In this document: in pieces, positions 43,717-54,602 of the stretch | Layout of the letters: each line of letters opens with the position of its first letter | How positions within the stretch are numbered: position 1 is the stretch's first letter | Origin: Clitoria ternatea | Taxonomy: Eukaryota > Streptophyta > Magnoliopsida > Fabales > Fabaceae | DNA length: 64,000 nt | Assembly: GCA_037962975.1 (NCBI GenBank) | Contig: CM075676.1 | Span: 31,739,001 to 31,803,000, forward strand | Direction of reading: 5' to 3' | Translations under genes and position numbers: made by a program | The notes under the pieces: model-generated | Seen by the model: the letters and a program-made list of their open reading frames with translations, nothing else | What the model was told of the DNA's origin: nothing | Database searches by the model: none

Positions 43717-45831
43717 TCAAAAACCATTTCCAACATCTGTCACCACGGCATTAACTCTTGAACCTTCGTGATTAGGCAGGGGATTTACGGTCACATTAGG
43801 GCTTCCTTCTTGAAAACTAATCCACTCGGCTTTGATCAAATCTCTCACTTTATATTTCAAAGCCATGCAATTTTCTGTGGAGTGCCCTGGTGCTCCTACA
43901 TGGTAATCACAATGAGCGTTCGGGTCATACCCCCTTGGGTAAGGAGGTTGCAATGGCCTCATGGGGCATGGAGCTATCATTCCCCTTTCAACGAGGACTG
44001 GAAGAAGTTCGGCATATGTTATGGGAATTGGATCGAACTGCACAGGGGTGCGCTCGTTGTTGGGATTCCTTGGGTTCTGATTATGATTGGGTGGTCGAGC
44101 CACTTGCTGCGGGTGATGATATGGCATGGGTTGCGGCATTGGCGCTCTTACCATGGGCGGGCGGAAGTGAGGAGTATGAGCTGTTGGGCCACCAGTGGCT
44201 GCGGCCACATAAGGATTGGGAGCTTGAATCATAGTAGGAAAGAATGGTCTTGGCGAAGTCGTCTTTTGATTAGAAGAGATGGAATTAGTTTCTCCATCCC
44301 TTTTCCCAGGCGCCGGCCTTCTTGTCATGCTTGCCCCAGACGAGCTCTGAGTGAGCTTACCCGTTTGTATTCCACTCTCCACTCTTTCCCCAATAGTCAC
44401 GATGTCGGAGAAGTTGGCTGAAACACTACCAATCATCTTGCCGTAGAAAGGTGATGGGAGCGTGTCGATAAACATCTCGACTATTTCTTTTTCTGACAAT
44501 GGGGGATCCACTTGCGTCGCTGTCTCTCTCCATCGTTGAGCATACTCCTTGAACATTTCACTGTCCTTCTTCACCATATTTTGTAAATGAACCCTGTTGG
44601 GTGCCATATCCATGTTATACTTGTATTGTCTAAGGAAGGCGTCTGCCAGGTCCTTCCAACAACGGATATGGTTCCGATCAAGGTGAGCATACCATGTAAG
44701 AGCAGCTCCTGCTAGACTATCTTGGAAGCAGTGGATCAATAGTTGGTCATTAGAAGAGTAAGATGCCATCTTTCGACAGTACATCGTGAGATGATTCTTA
44801 GGACAAGTCATTCCCTGATACTTGTCAAAGTCTGGCATCTTGAATTTGTGTGGGAGAACAACATCTGTGACTAAACATAGCTCCGAAGCATCTATTAGTC
44901 CAAAACCTCCGGCGCCTTCCATCATTCTTAAACGCTCTTCTAAGATCTCTATCCTTTCCCTTTGAGGAGCCGCGACCGCACGGGTTGTATCTTGGAGGTT
45001 GGTCCCATAAGGGGTTCCGTATCCATACGGATAGCCGAATGACTGGTTGTACGGAGGCAACACATGGGACTGGTTTACTAGGCTTGTATTTGGTGAGGGA
45101 CCTTGAGGATGGGCCACAGCATAAGTTGGCTGGGTTATCTGGGCTTGTGTATTTTGGGCTTGGGCGTTGTAGGTTGGCTGGGCCATCGGGGCTTGTGTGT
45201 TTTGGATTTGGTGGGTTTGTGGGTCATGGACCTGTGTGTTTTGGGTTTGGTGGAGTGGTGGCATGTTTGGTTGTGTGGGGTATGAAGCATGAGGATTTAC
45301 CGCTTGTTGGTTGTGGGCGTCTTGTTGGTTGGCGAGCGGGGGATAGTACCCCGGGGGTAGGCCATAAAGTGGAAAAGGTACTGGGTTGCCGTCTAGACCA
45401 ACAAATGTATGCTGTGCGTAAGACTGGTCGTAAGGTGGCTGGGTCTCAATGGAAGGGTTAGGTCTCCCGACATGAATGGTGAGAGGGGGTGTCGTTGTGT
45501 TAGGGAGTTGGGTTCTTGCTGGGTCAGAACCAAGGGGAGGTGGTGCGGTGGCAGGCTGCTGTTGGGCATCCTCAACACCCGCAGAAGAGCCTCCTTCGGT
45601 AAGTTTCTTTTCTAAGAGTTTAGTTAACTCTGCGACTCGCTCTTTCAGCTGATCGAACTCGGTTCTAAAGTTTCCTTCAACAGCTTCTGCCTCAGCCATG
45701 AGTTTCTTTTGGAGCCGGGTCTGGTAAGGATGCCTACCCGTGACGTTGGTGTCTCTTTTTGTTTTTTTAAAAAAAGAAGAAGAAAAAATGTTAGGCGGAA
45801 ATAGAAAGAAGGAAAATGTTGTAGGGAACAA
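43717..45831 (-). CDS. gag: Gag protein of the 14 kb element (704 aa, intact)
   Basis: An uninterrupted 704-residue frame. A coiled coil (EFDQLKERVAELTKLLEKKL) is at about residues 58-78. A Pro/Gln/Thr-rich region with NTQA-type repeats spans about 80-290. The retrotransposon gag domain is at about 320-490 (FKMPDFDKYQG, LTWYAHLDRNHIRCWKDLADAFLRQYKYN). A C/H motif CDYHVGAPGHSTENC lies near the end. Gag would build particles and bind element RNA. It ends shortly after RVNAV, where autonomous relatives continue towards protease. Met45 (KKLMAEAEAV) may be the real start, as the first 44 residues include a Phe-rich, unusual stretch. Its intactness fits recent activity with enzymes supplied in trans. 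Confidence 0.9.
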   Translation of the reverse strand: MFPTTFSFFLFPPNIFSSSFFKKTKRDTNVTGRHPYQTRLQKKLMAEAEAVEGNFRTEFDQLKERVAELTKLLEKKLTEGGSSAGVEDAQQQPATAPPPLGSDPARTQLPNTTTPPLTIHVGRPNPSIETQPPYDQSYAQHTFVGLDGNPVPFPLYGLPPGYYPPLANQQDAHNQQAVNPHASYPTQPNMPPLHQTQNTQVHDPQTHQIQNTQAPMAQPTYNAQAQNTQAQITQPTYAVAHPQGPSPNTSLVNQSHVLPPYNQSFGYPYGYGTPYGTNLQDTTRAVAAPQRERIEILEERLRMMEGAGGFGLIDASELCLVTDVVLPHKFKMPDFDKYQGMTCPKNHLTMYCRKMASYSSNDQLLIHCFQDSLAGAALTWYAHLDRNHIRCWKDLADAFLRQYKYNMDMAPNRVHLQNMVKKDSEMFKEYAQRWRETATQVDPPLSEKEIVEMFIDTLPSPFYGKMIGSVSANFSDIVTIGERVESGIQTGKLTQSSSGASMTRRPAPGKRDGETNSISSNQKTTSPRPFFPTMIQAPNPYVAAATGGPTAHTPHFRPPMVRAPMPQPMPYHHPQQVARPPNHNQNPRNPNNERTPVQFDPIPITYAELLPVLVERGMIAPCPMRPLQPPYPRGYDPNAHCDYHVGAPGHSTENCMALKYKVRDLIKAEWISFQEGSPNVTVNPLPNHEGSRVNAVVTDVGNGF

Positions 45832-46842
45832 TCACAGACTTTGGCGAGTATCCTTTGACCATTCCTTAGAATTTATCATTCAAAAGTACTAGGTATGGTA
45901 ATCATAGAAATTAATATGGGATAATTGTGAAGACAGAAGAAATCTTTCATCCTGAGGCGGGAGCCTCTAGCCCAGACATCTTCTTCGGGCAATTACAACC
46001 CTTATTTCTTAAGTTTAATCCCATGTCAATTTCCATAAATATTCAAAGGGTACACGACCAAAAGAGGATTATCTATTCACCCGAAGAATACTGTGTGTTT
46101 CAAAACGAGCCATTATTTCAATAACTCAGTAAATCTGCGGGTGGTTGATAAATCATTTTCTTGGTTAAAGGAAAAAGCTAAAATGACGTAAGGTAAAGTA
46201 AAATTTGCCCTTTTATGGCCTAGGTCGGGTTTTGTTGAAAGTTTTCTCTAGGCCCTATGGTTTGTCTAAAAGTGGCTCTTCACACCAGGTGGCTTATTCT
46301 AGACTTCTAGAAGGTCACCAGAGCCAAGATCCTACCCATGATAGGGACGCAACAGAGGGGAACCACTAGGTGCGTATATCATGAGAGGTCGAACTCTGGT
46401 TAAGGTTCTCACGAACACCGGATAGGAAGTACATCCCATACGATTCCGTTACCAACCTCTCCTAACTTAAGCTTCATTTGGGGCCCGGGTATAGGGCGCC
46501 ACTCATAGGTGTGTGCAAGTAATTGTGAGTGTAGTGTGTGGAAGGGCAGTCCATACCTTTTACCTTACCCCATTCTGCACAAAGAACAAACACAGAACAA
46601 ATATACAAAGTCGTCTACCCTAGGGTTCGATAATTACAGGAAAGTAACATGGTCCTCTACCCTAGGGTTCAATAAGCATGCAAACATAGATAATGAAACA
46701 AATAACAATATACGATTAAAACAAGAACAAACTTTCACAACAATTAACAGAAAATAAAACAAGAGAGAAGAAATCCAAGCTAACAAAGGCTATATAAAAA
46801 GAACATGCGCTTTCAATCAAACTGGCCTGACTCTCTTAAGTG
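45832..46842 (-). other. 5' leader of the gag-only element
   Basis: About 1 kb between the primer site and gag on the minus strand. It contains two copies of CTACCCTAGGGTTCGATAA-like sequence (46616 and 46656). No gene; probably carries packaging and leader functions. Confidence 0.55.
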
Positions 46843-46862
46843 TCCCCAGCGGAGTCGCCATC
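46843..46862 (-). other. Primer binding site of the gag-only element
   Basis: The minus strand reads GATGGCGACTCCGCTGGGGA right after the 5' LTR. TGGCGACTCC..TGGGGA-type sites are common in plant Ty3/gypsy elements; the tRNA is not assigned. Confidence 0.7.
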
Positions 46863-49800
46863 TGTCGCAACCTGGATCGCGACGGCGCGGCGAGAGAGAG
46901 AGAAAAGGGGTGGAATGAAACAGGGAGTCGCCACCAACGTTTTTATCCATAGGAAAAACATTGGGAAAAAACTAAGTTCAGTAAAGCACTGGTTAAAAAA
47001 TTGAAATCCAAGTTCGGGAGTCGGTTACGAGTAGGGAAGGTATTAGTACCCTACATCACCTGTCAAAGACAGTACCAAGATTGAAAGCACAATATAAATA
47101 GCCTTAAATAAAACATGGTTTCTTCCCTTTTACTTGTATTTAGAAAATGATAGAATGGAGTAGAGAACTGTACAGACATAAAATGTTGAAGCGAGGTCAA
47201 TGGGACGCTTCGTCCGAACTAAGCTCGACTTCGATATGAGACAGAGAGGGTGAGAGAATGCCAATAAGACGTCACGTCTAAATTAAACATCCTCGGGTAA
47301 AAAGGATAGGGATAGGAAAGAGATAAGCGGGACGTCTTGTCCTAAGTATCCTTTCCCTATGAATTGTAGCAAGGTTTGAACAAAAACTAGGGGGAAATCA
47401 ACAAGACGTCACGTCTAAATTGATTTTCATGGAAACGACAAAAAGTAACATCACGAAAGAAACACAAAAAGCAAGGAAATAAATCAGTAAAAGGAAATAA
47501 GAAAGGTGGGCCCGACAGGAGTTAAAGTCCTGCTCCTACGTATTCTTGAATTATCAAGAAATCAGGGTTACGTAGTTCTGAATGTTGTTCTTTCAGGTAA
47601 AGACTTGGGAAATGATGATGGATGTCATTGAGGTGAGGAGCTCGTACAAGGCAAAGTTCTTCGCATGTGTACGAATCCTAAAGAGGTTGTGTAGACGGGA
47701 GTGCTCCCGTACGACATCGCTTTAAAAAAGGATTTGTTTCTTTTCTTTTATTTTTATTTAGATTTGAAGGGAAATATAGGAAGCATTTATTCCCCACAGT
47801 AAGTTCGGAAAATAGAGTAAAAATGGGCAAAAACTAAGGGGAAGAAGAGAAAACCGTGTGAGAAAGAGGAAAAAAACCGAGTAAAAATGGCAAAAACCGA
47901 GTGGAAATAGCGGAGACCGAGTAAAAAAATGAAATACCGGGTGAAAAGTGAATACCGAGTGAGACTGAGTGAGGAAATGTACGGTATTGGAGTTGAAAAG
48001 GGCGAGGTACTGATTGGTGAGGAGTGGTAAAGGAGTTGTGGAGGTCGGTCTAGTGAGGGACAGTTTGTAAAAGCAGGAGTGAAGTCGGATTTGGTGAGGA
48101 CCGAGTGGGAGGCTAGACGGTGTTAGAGGTTTTAAGGAAAAGGGACGGTTGGTGGAGAAGGAAATTGGGACGGTGTGAAGAAAGGTATTGGGACGGTGTG
48201 TAGGAGAAGGGGTGAGGAGGTCGGGTTTGGTGAGGACGGTTGTTTCGGGAGAAAGGGACGGTGTAGTGTTTAAGGTGTATTGGAAGTGCAGGAGTTGTTG
48301 GGACGGTGTGGAGGGATTAGGACGGATTAGGGCAGAACCGGGTGGTGTTCAGGGATATAGGTACGATATGGTAAGTTTAGGAGATCGGTGTGAAGGGCTA
48401 TAGTGAATCGGTGGAGTTGATGAGGATCTGAGGGAGGACAGTGCTGTTGGGAGGATGCTGTTAGGACGATGTGGGTTGGAGGCTGAGACGGTGTGGTGTT
48501 CAAGGAATATGGAGATGGTGAATTGGGAGGTGTTGGGACGGTATAGTTTGGGAGGTGTTGGGACGGTATGGTTTTTAGGGTGTTGAGACGGTGTGGTGTT
48601 TAGGAGTGAACTGGGACAGAACTGTGTGAAGGGAATGAATTCCTTAAGACTCTTGAAGTGAAATTTAGAAGTTTCCTCTCTTTTCAGCCCTGGACCATGT
48701 CAAGAACTCACCAGCCAACCCCTTGTGCCTCTTCCTGAGAGGTATTTATAGAGGGCTCTTGGACATGGGCCGAGTGGACAGCTCAAACTCCACTTGGTGG
48801 AAGCGACCTGGCCACTAACAGATAGTGGGGGGACAATGGCTGATGGGAAATTTTTTAATTCTTCCACTACCGCCCCCTTGTCTGCCACCTTTAGAAAGTG
48901 TAATTCTGAGTCTGCGCGCATAAGCATCCGGGCTCATTCCTCCGCTGTCAGGTTTGTGACCTCGGCTATGCAAGACATCGGTTTGATGTTCCAATAACCG
49001 GTCTGATATGGCCTATGTAAAATCCGGACCGGTGTCACATTTACACTGGTCAGACCTTTCCAATGTTCGGGGTACCATGGGATCGTGAAAGTGTAATTCC
49101 GAGTCAGCGTGCATAAGCATCCGGGCTCATTCCTCCGCTGTTAGGTTTGTGACCTCGGCTATGCGAGACATCGATTTGATGTTCCAATAACCGGTCCGAT
49201 GTGGCCCATTTAGAATCCGGACCGGTGTCACATTTACACTGGTCAGACCTTTTCAATGTTCGGGGTACCATGGGATCGGTGTTCTTCCTCGTGGCCCGAA
49301 TCCACTGCCTCAGTCATCATCCATCCTTAGTGGGAGTGAATTCCGAGAGGAAAAGTGTCTTTTAGGCCGAGTGAAAAATATGCAAAAATCGAGTGAAAGC
49401 TTTGCTCGGTTTTGCTTTGTTGGTCGGTGTGAGACTGTTGCGAAGAGCTGGGACGAGCAAAACAACTCAGATTGGCACATCCACCTGGAACCGAGTGAAG
49501 AATGGCTTGGAAGTTGGTGAAAGGTGACTCGGAACTGGTGGAAATGGGCTCGGTGTTGATTGTTTGAAGAAGGACGACTCAGAATTGGTTTGAAGAGTGA
49601 CGGCTCGGTATTAGGCCAATGGTTCAATCGGCCCTTATTTGAAAGATGAGTGAAGATTGGCTCAGAAATCCTTCCACTTGGTTGTTGTCACTCGGAAACC
49701 GATTGATGATTGATCATTCGGCACAGATCGGTCAGAACTTTAGCATTTTCACTCGGAAAAAGCTTGCCTCCCACTCAGGACTTGGAAACTGGGTATTTTC

Positions 49801-50156
49801 TCTCAGAATGCATTTGAGAGGGAATCATCCACTCGGATTTACATCTAATCTGAGTCACTTCACTTAGATTTAGGCTCAACAGGACATACTCCACTCGGAC
49901 ATGCCCAAATCTGAGTAATTTCACTCGGATTTTCTCTATTCTGAGTAATTTTACTCGGATTTGATCCTTTTTGAGTCATTTCACTCGGATTTGCCTCCAA
50001 CAGGTCTATATTCCACTCGGAAATGCTTCCATCATAGTCATCTTGCTCAGATCTGACCATTTTTGAGTTATTCTATTCAAATTTGACCATTCTGAATTGA
50101 AATTAAGTATAAAAAGAATCATTCCACTTGAACCGGACCAAAAGAGGTGTTCACAA
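46863..50156 (-). repeat. 5' LTR of the gag-only element
   Basis: 3294 bp, matching 36098-39391 with the same internal repeats. The TATA box is at about 48743-48752 on the minus strand, which would drive gag. Confidence 0.94.
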
Positions 50157-51570
50157 GCATCATAAAATGATGAAGTTGTAAAAGTTGTATTGGAAAATGT
50201 TCGATATAATTCAAAATATACTTCATATTAAATTCAGAATATATTGAATATTCTTGCTAGTAAAGTGAAAAGACATATTCATGAGGAAATTAGAGATTCC
50301 AAGTCTTGCATAGTTATTGATAAAGCTCATGATGAACCAAAAAAGGAATAAATTACTCTTGTTTTGAGATTTGTTAATAAAAATGGTTTTAGACAAGAGC
50401 TTGTTTTTGATATTGTGCATGGTTTGAAAAATCAATTGTGTTGTGCTTTCTCGCCATAATCTTAATCTTTCTAGCCTTCGTGGTCAAGGATATTATGGTG
50501 CTAGCAACATGAGAGGAGAATGGAATGAGTTGCAAGTATCGTTCTTGAATGATTGTCCTTATGCATATTATGTTCACCATTTTGCTCATCGGTTACAACT
50601 TGTTTTAGTTACTATATCAAGAGAAGTTATTCTCATTCATCAATTTTTTTTTCTAATTTGACTTTTGTTGTCAATATTGTTTGCTATTCTATTAAGCGTT
50701 ATGATGAGTTACAAGCTACTAAGTTAGATGAAATTGCATATTTATTAGAGATTGATGAGCTTGAAACCGGTAAAGGGGCCAATCAAATTGGTATTTTGAA
50801 ACAAGCTGGGGATACTCATTAAAGCTCATATTTCTTTTCTATTTGTAGTTTGAATATGTTTGATGCAATTTTCTATTTTAGAAAAACTTACTTTGATAGA
50901 TCTATATATTCTCAACATGATGATGCTAATAATACATACAAAAGCTTGACCTCATTTGAGTTTGTATTGATCTTGTATTTAATAAGAGAAATTATGGGAA
51001 TAACATATATTCTTTGTCAAGCTTTACAACAACAATCTCTAGATGTAGTTAATGTTATGTAGTTAGTTCGTCCTACAAAAGCATTTATTCAAAACTTGAA
51101 AGAAAATTGTTAGGAAAAGTTATTACAATATATGACATTCTTTTGTGGGAAACATGATATTAAGGTTCCTCAATTAAATGCTTTTTATGTAGCAAGGCAA
51201 AGGTGCTCTCATCACCAAAAAGATCATAAAAATGTAGAACATTACTTTAGAGTTGAAATATTCTTTGTTACAATTGATAAGCAATTACAAGAGTTGAATA
51301 ATAGATTTAATGATCTAGCAATGAAATTGTTGACTCTAAGTTGTTCTTTGGTTCCTAAGGATGCTTATAAAGTTTTTGATATTGATAAAATCTTCACTCT
51401 TGTTGACAAATATTATCTGATGGGTTTTAATGAGCAGGAGAATATTAATTTATGTTTCAACTTCAACATTTCATTGTTGATGTCAATCACGATTTAGATT
51501 TGAAGAATTCATCAACAATGCAAGAGTTGTGTGCATGTTTAGTAGCAACTAAGGAGAAGTTTATTACTTG
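50157..51570 (+). pseudogene. hAT transposase relic (ZMYM1/TTF-type), part 2
   Basis: This continues the relic interrupted at 36098. The plus strand shows VVLENVRYNSKYTSY, VKRHIHEEIRDSKSCIVIDKAHD (about 50250-50330) and LRGQGYYGASNMRGEWNELQ (about 50470-50530). It continues with the CPYAYYVHHFAHRLQLV region, NTYKSLTSFEFVLILYLIREIMGIT (about 50930) and VEHYFRVEIFF, with ELNNRFND.AMKLLTLS (51230-51340), a typical hAT core. Frameshifts (for example in the 50400-50450 region) and stops (51060, 51109) disable it. The right hAT end was not located. Confidence 0.75.
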
Positions 51571-52280
51571 ATTGATATACTACTATAATTATTGAAGAGT
51601 TCAAGTCACTAAAAAGAGTAGAGTAGTACTTTGATTGAAAGTAACCTATAATATTTTTTAAGACCATCTTTATGTTAAAATTACATATAAAATTTTAGAT
51701 GTATTATGGATATAATAATATCACATATTTGATTTATGTAGCTGCACCTTCACATATTTGATTTATGCAGCACCACTTCCACCATAACCCACAACAAACA
51801 CCACACCCAAGTCCACCACAACAACAACCTGCACTTCACCCCACCACCACTATGCAACCACACTCAAACCCACCACACAACCAACGTCGAGACCACCAAA
51901 TCTTCCACTGATCATACCCTCCTCTGCCACTGTGTTGACTGAGCCATCTTCCCTTAGCACCTTCTAAATTTCTGAAACCCACCCCTTTGTCTCTTTCTCT
52001 GCTCATGGGGTTCTAAAATGAGGTCTCTCCTTTGTTTGTTCTTAACCCCTTCCCCCTTTTATTAATCGTGATTTATTTTGAAAAAAAGAGAAAGCATGGT
52101 AGGGAAAGACAAGATAGAGAAAACAAAAGGGGGTTATATTTAGTTTAGGGTTAAGATGTTGATTTTTCTCATGAGAAAGGGAAGGAGAATAGTTTTCTTG
52201 GTGGAGGTGATGAGTTTGTTTTAATATTTGTATAATTTTACTGGAGGTTTATGATCCTTAGTAAAGACAATTTTTTGACA
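51571..52280. other. Intergenic sequence
   Basis: About 700 bp. It has a near-duplicate CACATATTTGATTTATG.AGC (51721 and 51751) and a C/A-rich stretch CACCACAACAACAACC (51815-51900). No supported gene. Confidence 0.45.
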
Positions 52281-52290
52281 ATTAAACTAG

Positions 52291-53117
52291 GGGATTTTTA
52301 CCCTTATGGCATAGGAAAAAATTATAAAATGGGATGGGAAAAAATTGTGCCTGGGGTAAAAACTATCACTTCAATACTTATATTACGCATTTCCAAATGA
52401 CGAAATAACATTTCGTATCATGAAAAGACGTAATTTGACTATTACGTATTTTGGAAATACGAAATTTTAATTTCCTATGCTGGAAAAACGCAATGTCAAT
52501 GAGTAGACAATTATTCTCAGCGGATGAAAACTTAAACTGCGGACAATAGGGTACCCACGATAGAATCAAGACTACTACCACCCTATTGTCAATGGTTAAT
52601 AATTACAACCATTGACAGTTAGTTTCATATATTAAATAAATTTATATTTTTTAAAAATTATTTAATATATAAATTTATACTTTTATATATTAAATATATA
52701 AATTTATTTAATATATATTTAATAAATTTATATTGTAAAAATTTATCTAATATATAAATTTATACTTTTATATATTAAATATATGAAATTAATTGTCAGC
52801 GGTTATAGTTCTTAACCACTGACAATAGGGTGGTTGTAGTCCTGTCTCTTTTGTGGGTACCCTATTGTCCGCGGTGTAAGTTTTCAACTGTTGTTGAGAA
52901 TAATTACCCGCCACTGACATCACGTTTTCCCAGCATACGAAATCAAAATTTCGTATTTTCAAAATACATAATAGTCAGATTACGTCTTTCCATAATACGA
53001 AAAGTTATTTCGTCATTTGAAAATACGTAATGTAAGTATTAAAGTGACAGTTTTTACCCCGGACACAAATATTTTTTTTCTCATCCCATTTTATAAAATA
53101 TTTAGGGCAAAAATCCC
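52291..53117. mobile_element. Fold-back (MULE-like) non-autonomous element, 827 bp
   Basis: The ends GGGATTTTTACCC and GGGCAAAAATCCC are inverted. The whole left arm of about 360 bp is repeated inverted in the right arm (about 80-85% by eye), with an AT-rich centre (52610-52790). A perfect 10 bp duplication ATTAAACTAG flanks it (52281-52290 and 53118-53127). Very long arms and a 9-10 bp duplication suggest a MULE-type fold-back element. Arms also carry smaller palindromes such as ACGAAAT/ATTTCGT. No coding capacity; a transcript would form one long hairpin. Confidence 0.88.
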
Positions 53118-53127
53118 ATTAAACTAG

Positions 53128-54602
53128 AGACGAGGAAAGGTGCGGTGCAATTTTGGTGACAGATAAGTTCATGTTTCCAAATGGTTTGACAGTTAAATGT
53201 GCACATGGTCAACTTTAGATTATCGATGGGCTTAGAAAGTGTTGGAAGTTAATTGTTTGAAATATTTAATGGTGATCGTTGACAACCCCACTGACGGTTG
53301 CTGATGTTATCTTCCGGCAAACCACCACAAATATGCTTTGAAAGTGATGGCCATAACGTTGCACGTCCAACTACCTAATTTGTTTTAGATGTATAACAAT
53401 GTCGAAGTGGGTCTCAATACTTCTCCCCCTTTTTTCCACCGTTATAAAAACTATTCCCACCTGTGGGAACCGTAAAAATACCCTTTTCTAATATTGTGTA
53501 AACCTAATTTGCTCAATAACTTAATGCTAATCCAAAAGCAGTAAAAACAAGCGATGCGTGAACTTTTGAAAGTTTCTGCGATAGTCCTCCATGGTTAATC
53601 AAATACCAAGTAATAAAGAGGTAACTTTTGTTAGCCTAGAAAAAATTGCAATTTCATCTCTCTGTTTCCTTCTCCTACTGACATCCTCACCTTCACTTGA
53701 TCATCCTATAGAATTAAATTCTGGTTAGGTCATCAGATCACCATCTTTCTACTTCATGGTGCCAAAACAATAATGTCTCTTGCCAAACCAAAAACACATG
53801 GCAGGTGGCACTGGCCTGCCATCTTCCATGACTTGTTTGAAGACAGCATCTTCAAACTCCAAGGCCATGGAGGACCATCATGATCGCGCATTGATCTCAA
53901 TCACAGGCAGGGAAATTGTTGCTCTTTCCCAAATGTTTATTGCTCTGATATGTTATGATAGGCTTTTAGCATTCGGCGAGCGCAGGTAAACAAAGACAAC
54001 AGAAAGATGGGTCAAAAAAGGTTGTTGGACGCCATGGGTTGCCCTTCTCAGTACCATTTGTCCATCAATCATACTTGGAGATCATATGAGCTTATTTCTA
54101 GAAAATGGAGCTTCTAAAAAGCACATTGATTATTATTATTATTTTAAAGATACAATACAAAACCGATCAAAGAAAAAAAAAGATACAGTACAAAAAGATC
54201 AGTATAACCGCATTGCAAATAATGAAGGGGGGATTTCATTCAACACAACTATCTAAAATTCTCGTTATTTGACTAAGAATTCTGGAATAAAGGGCATTTT
54301 CCCACCTATAGAAAATAAATGGAAGGGAATTGAGGTATAGAAAGAACCCTAGGAAACGTCAATTACATGCATCTCCCTAAACTAAAGCTTTAACTAGGAC
54401 GCCAAGACATCCAAAGTCTAAACAACTGCTCAACTGGGAATTGATCATCCAGTTGTCCACACTAGACCTCAAAGCAAACCTTCTTCAGTGGCTTTCACGT
54501 CCTCAGATTGCTTCAACTGTCAAATATACACCATAACAAATATCAAACCACGTGGGTCTATGACCTTAACAAAGCAAATGTAATTCAATTAACCTGAAAT
54601 TT
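53128..54602. other. Intergenic sequence and RER1 3' region
   Basis: About 1.4 kb with no convincing gene. Short frames such as 53780-53989 have no recognisable domain. The last 100-200 bp before 54603 probably contain the RER1 3' untranslated region (minus strand). Confidence 0.45.

Larger units (their letters stand above)
36098..50156 (-). mobile_element. 14.06 kb non-autonomous LTR retrotransposon with gag only
   Basis: Two LTRs of exactly 3294 bp (36098-39391 and 46863-50156) start TGTCGCAACC and end GGTGTTCACA on the plus strand. They are flanked by a perfect duplication AGCAT (36093-36097 and 50157-50161). On the minus strand there follow a primer site, a long gag frame (45831-43717) and about 4.3 kb of repeat-rich non-coding DNA, then a purine tract and the 3' LTR. 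No protease, RT, RNase H or integrase is present, so it must rely on a partner element. LTR differences are few (about 1% by eye), so insertion was recent. It split a hAT transposase relic. The gag resembles Ty3/gypsy gags of the Tat/Ogre group. Confidence 0.93.

Noticed and set aside
43768..45615. Plus-strand open frames of 100-217 codons
   Set aside because: They are mirror frames of the long gag ORF and encode no recognisable domain.
36098..50156. A damaged autonomous element with degraded pol
   Set aside because: I looked for RT, integrase and protease motifs on both strands between 39392 and 43716 and saw none, only repeats, so loss of pol is complete rather than by point decay.
53780..53989. 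A 69-codon open frame
   Set aside because: No recognisable family and no supporting context.
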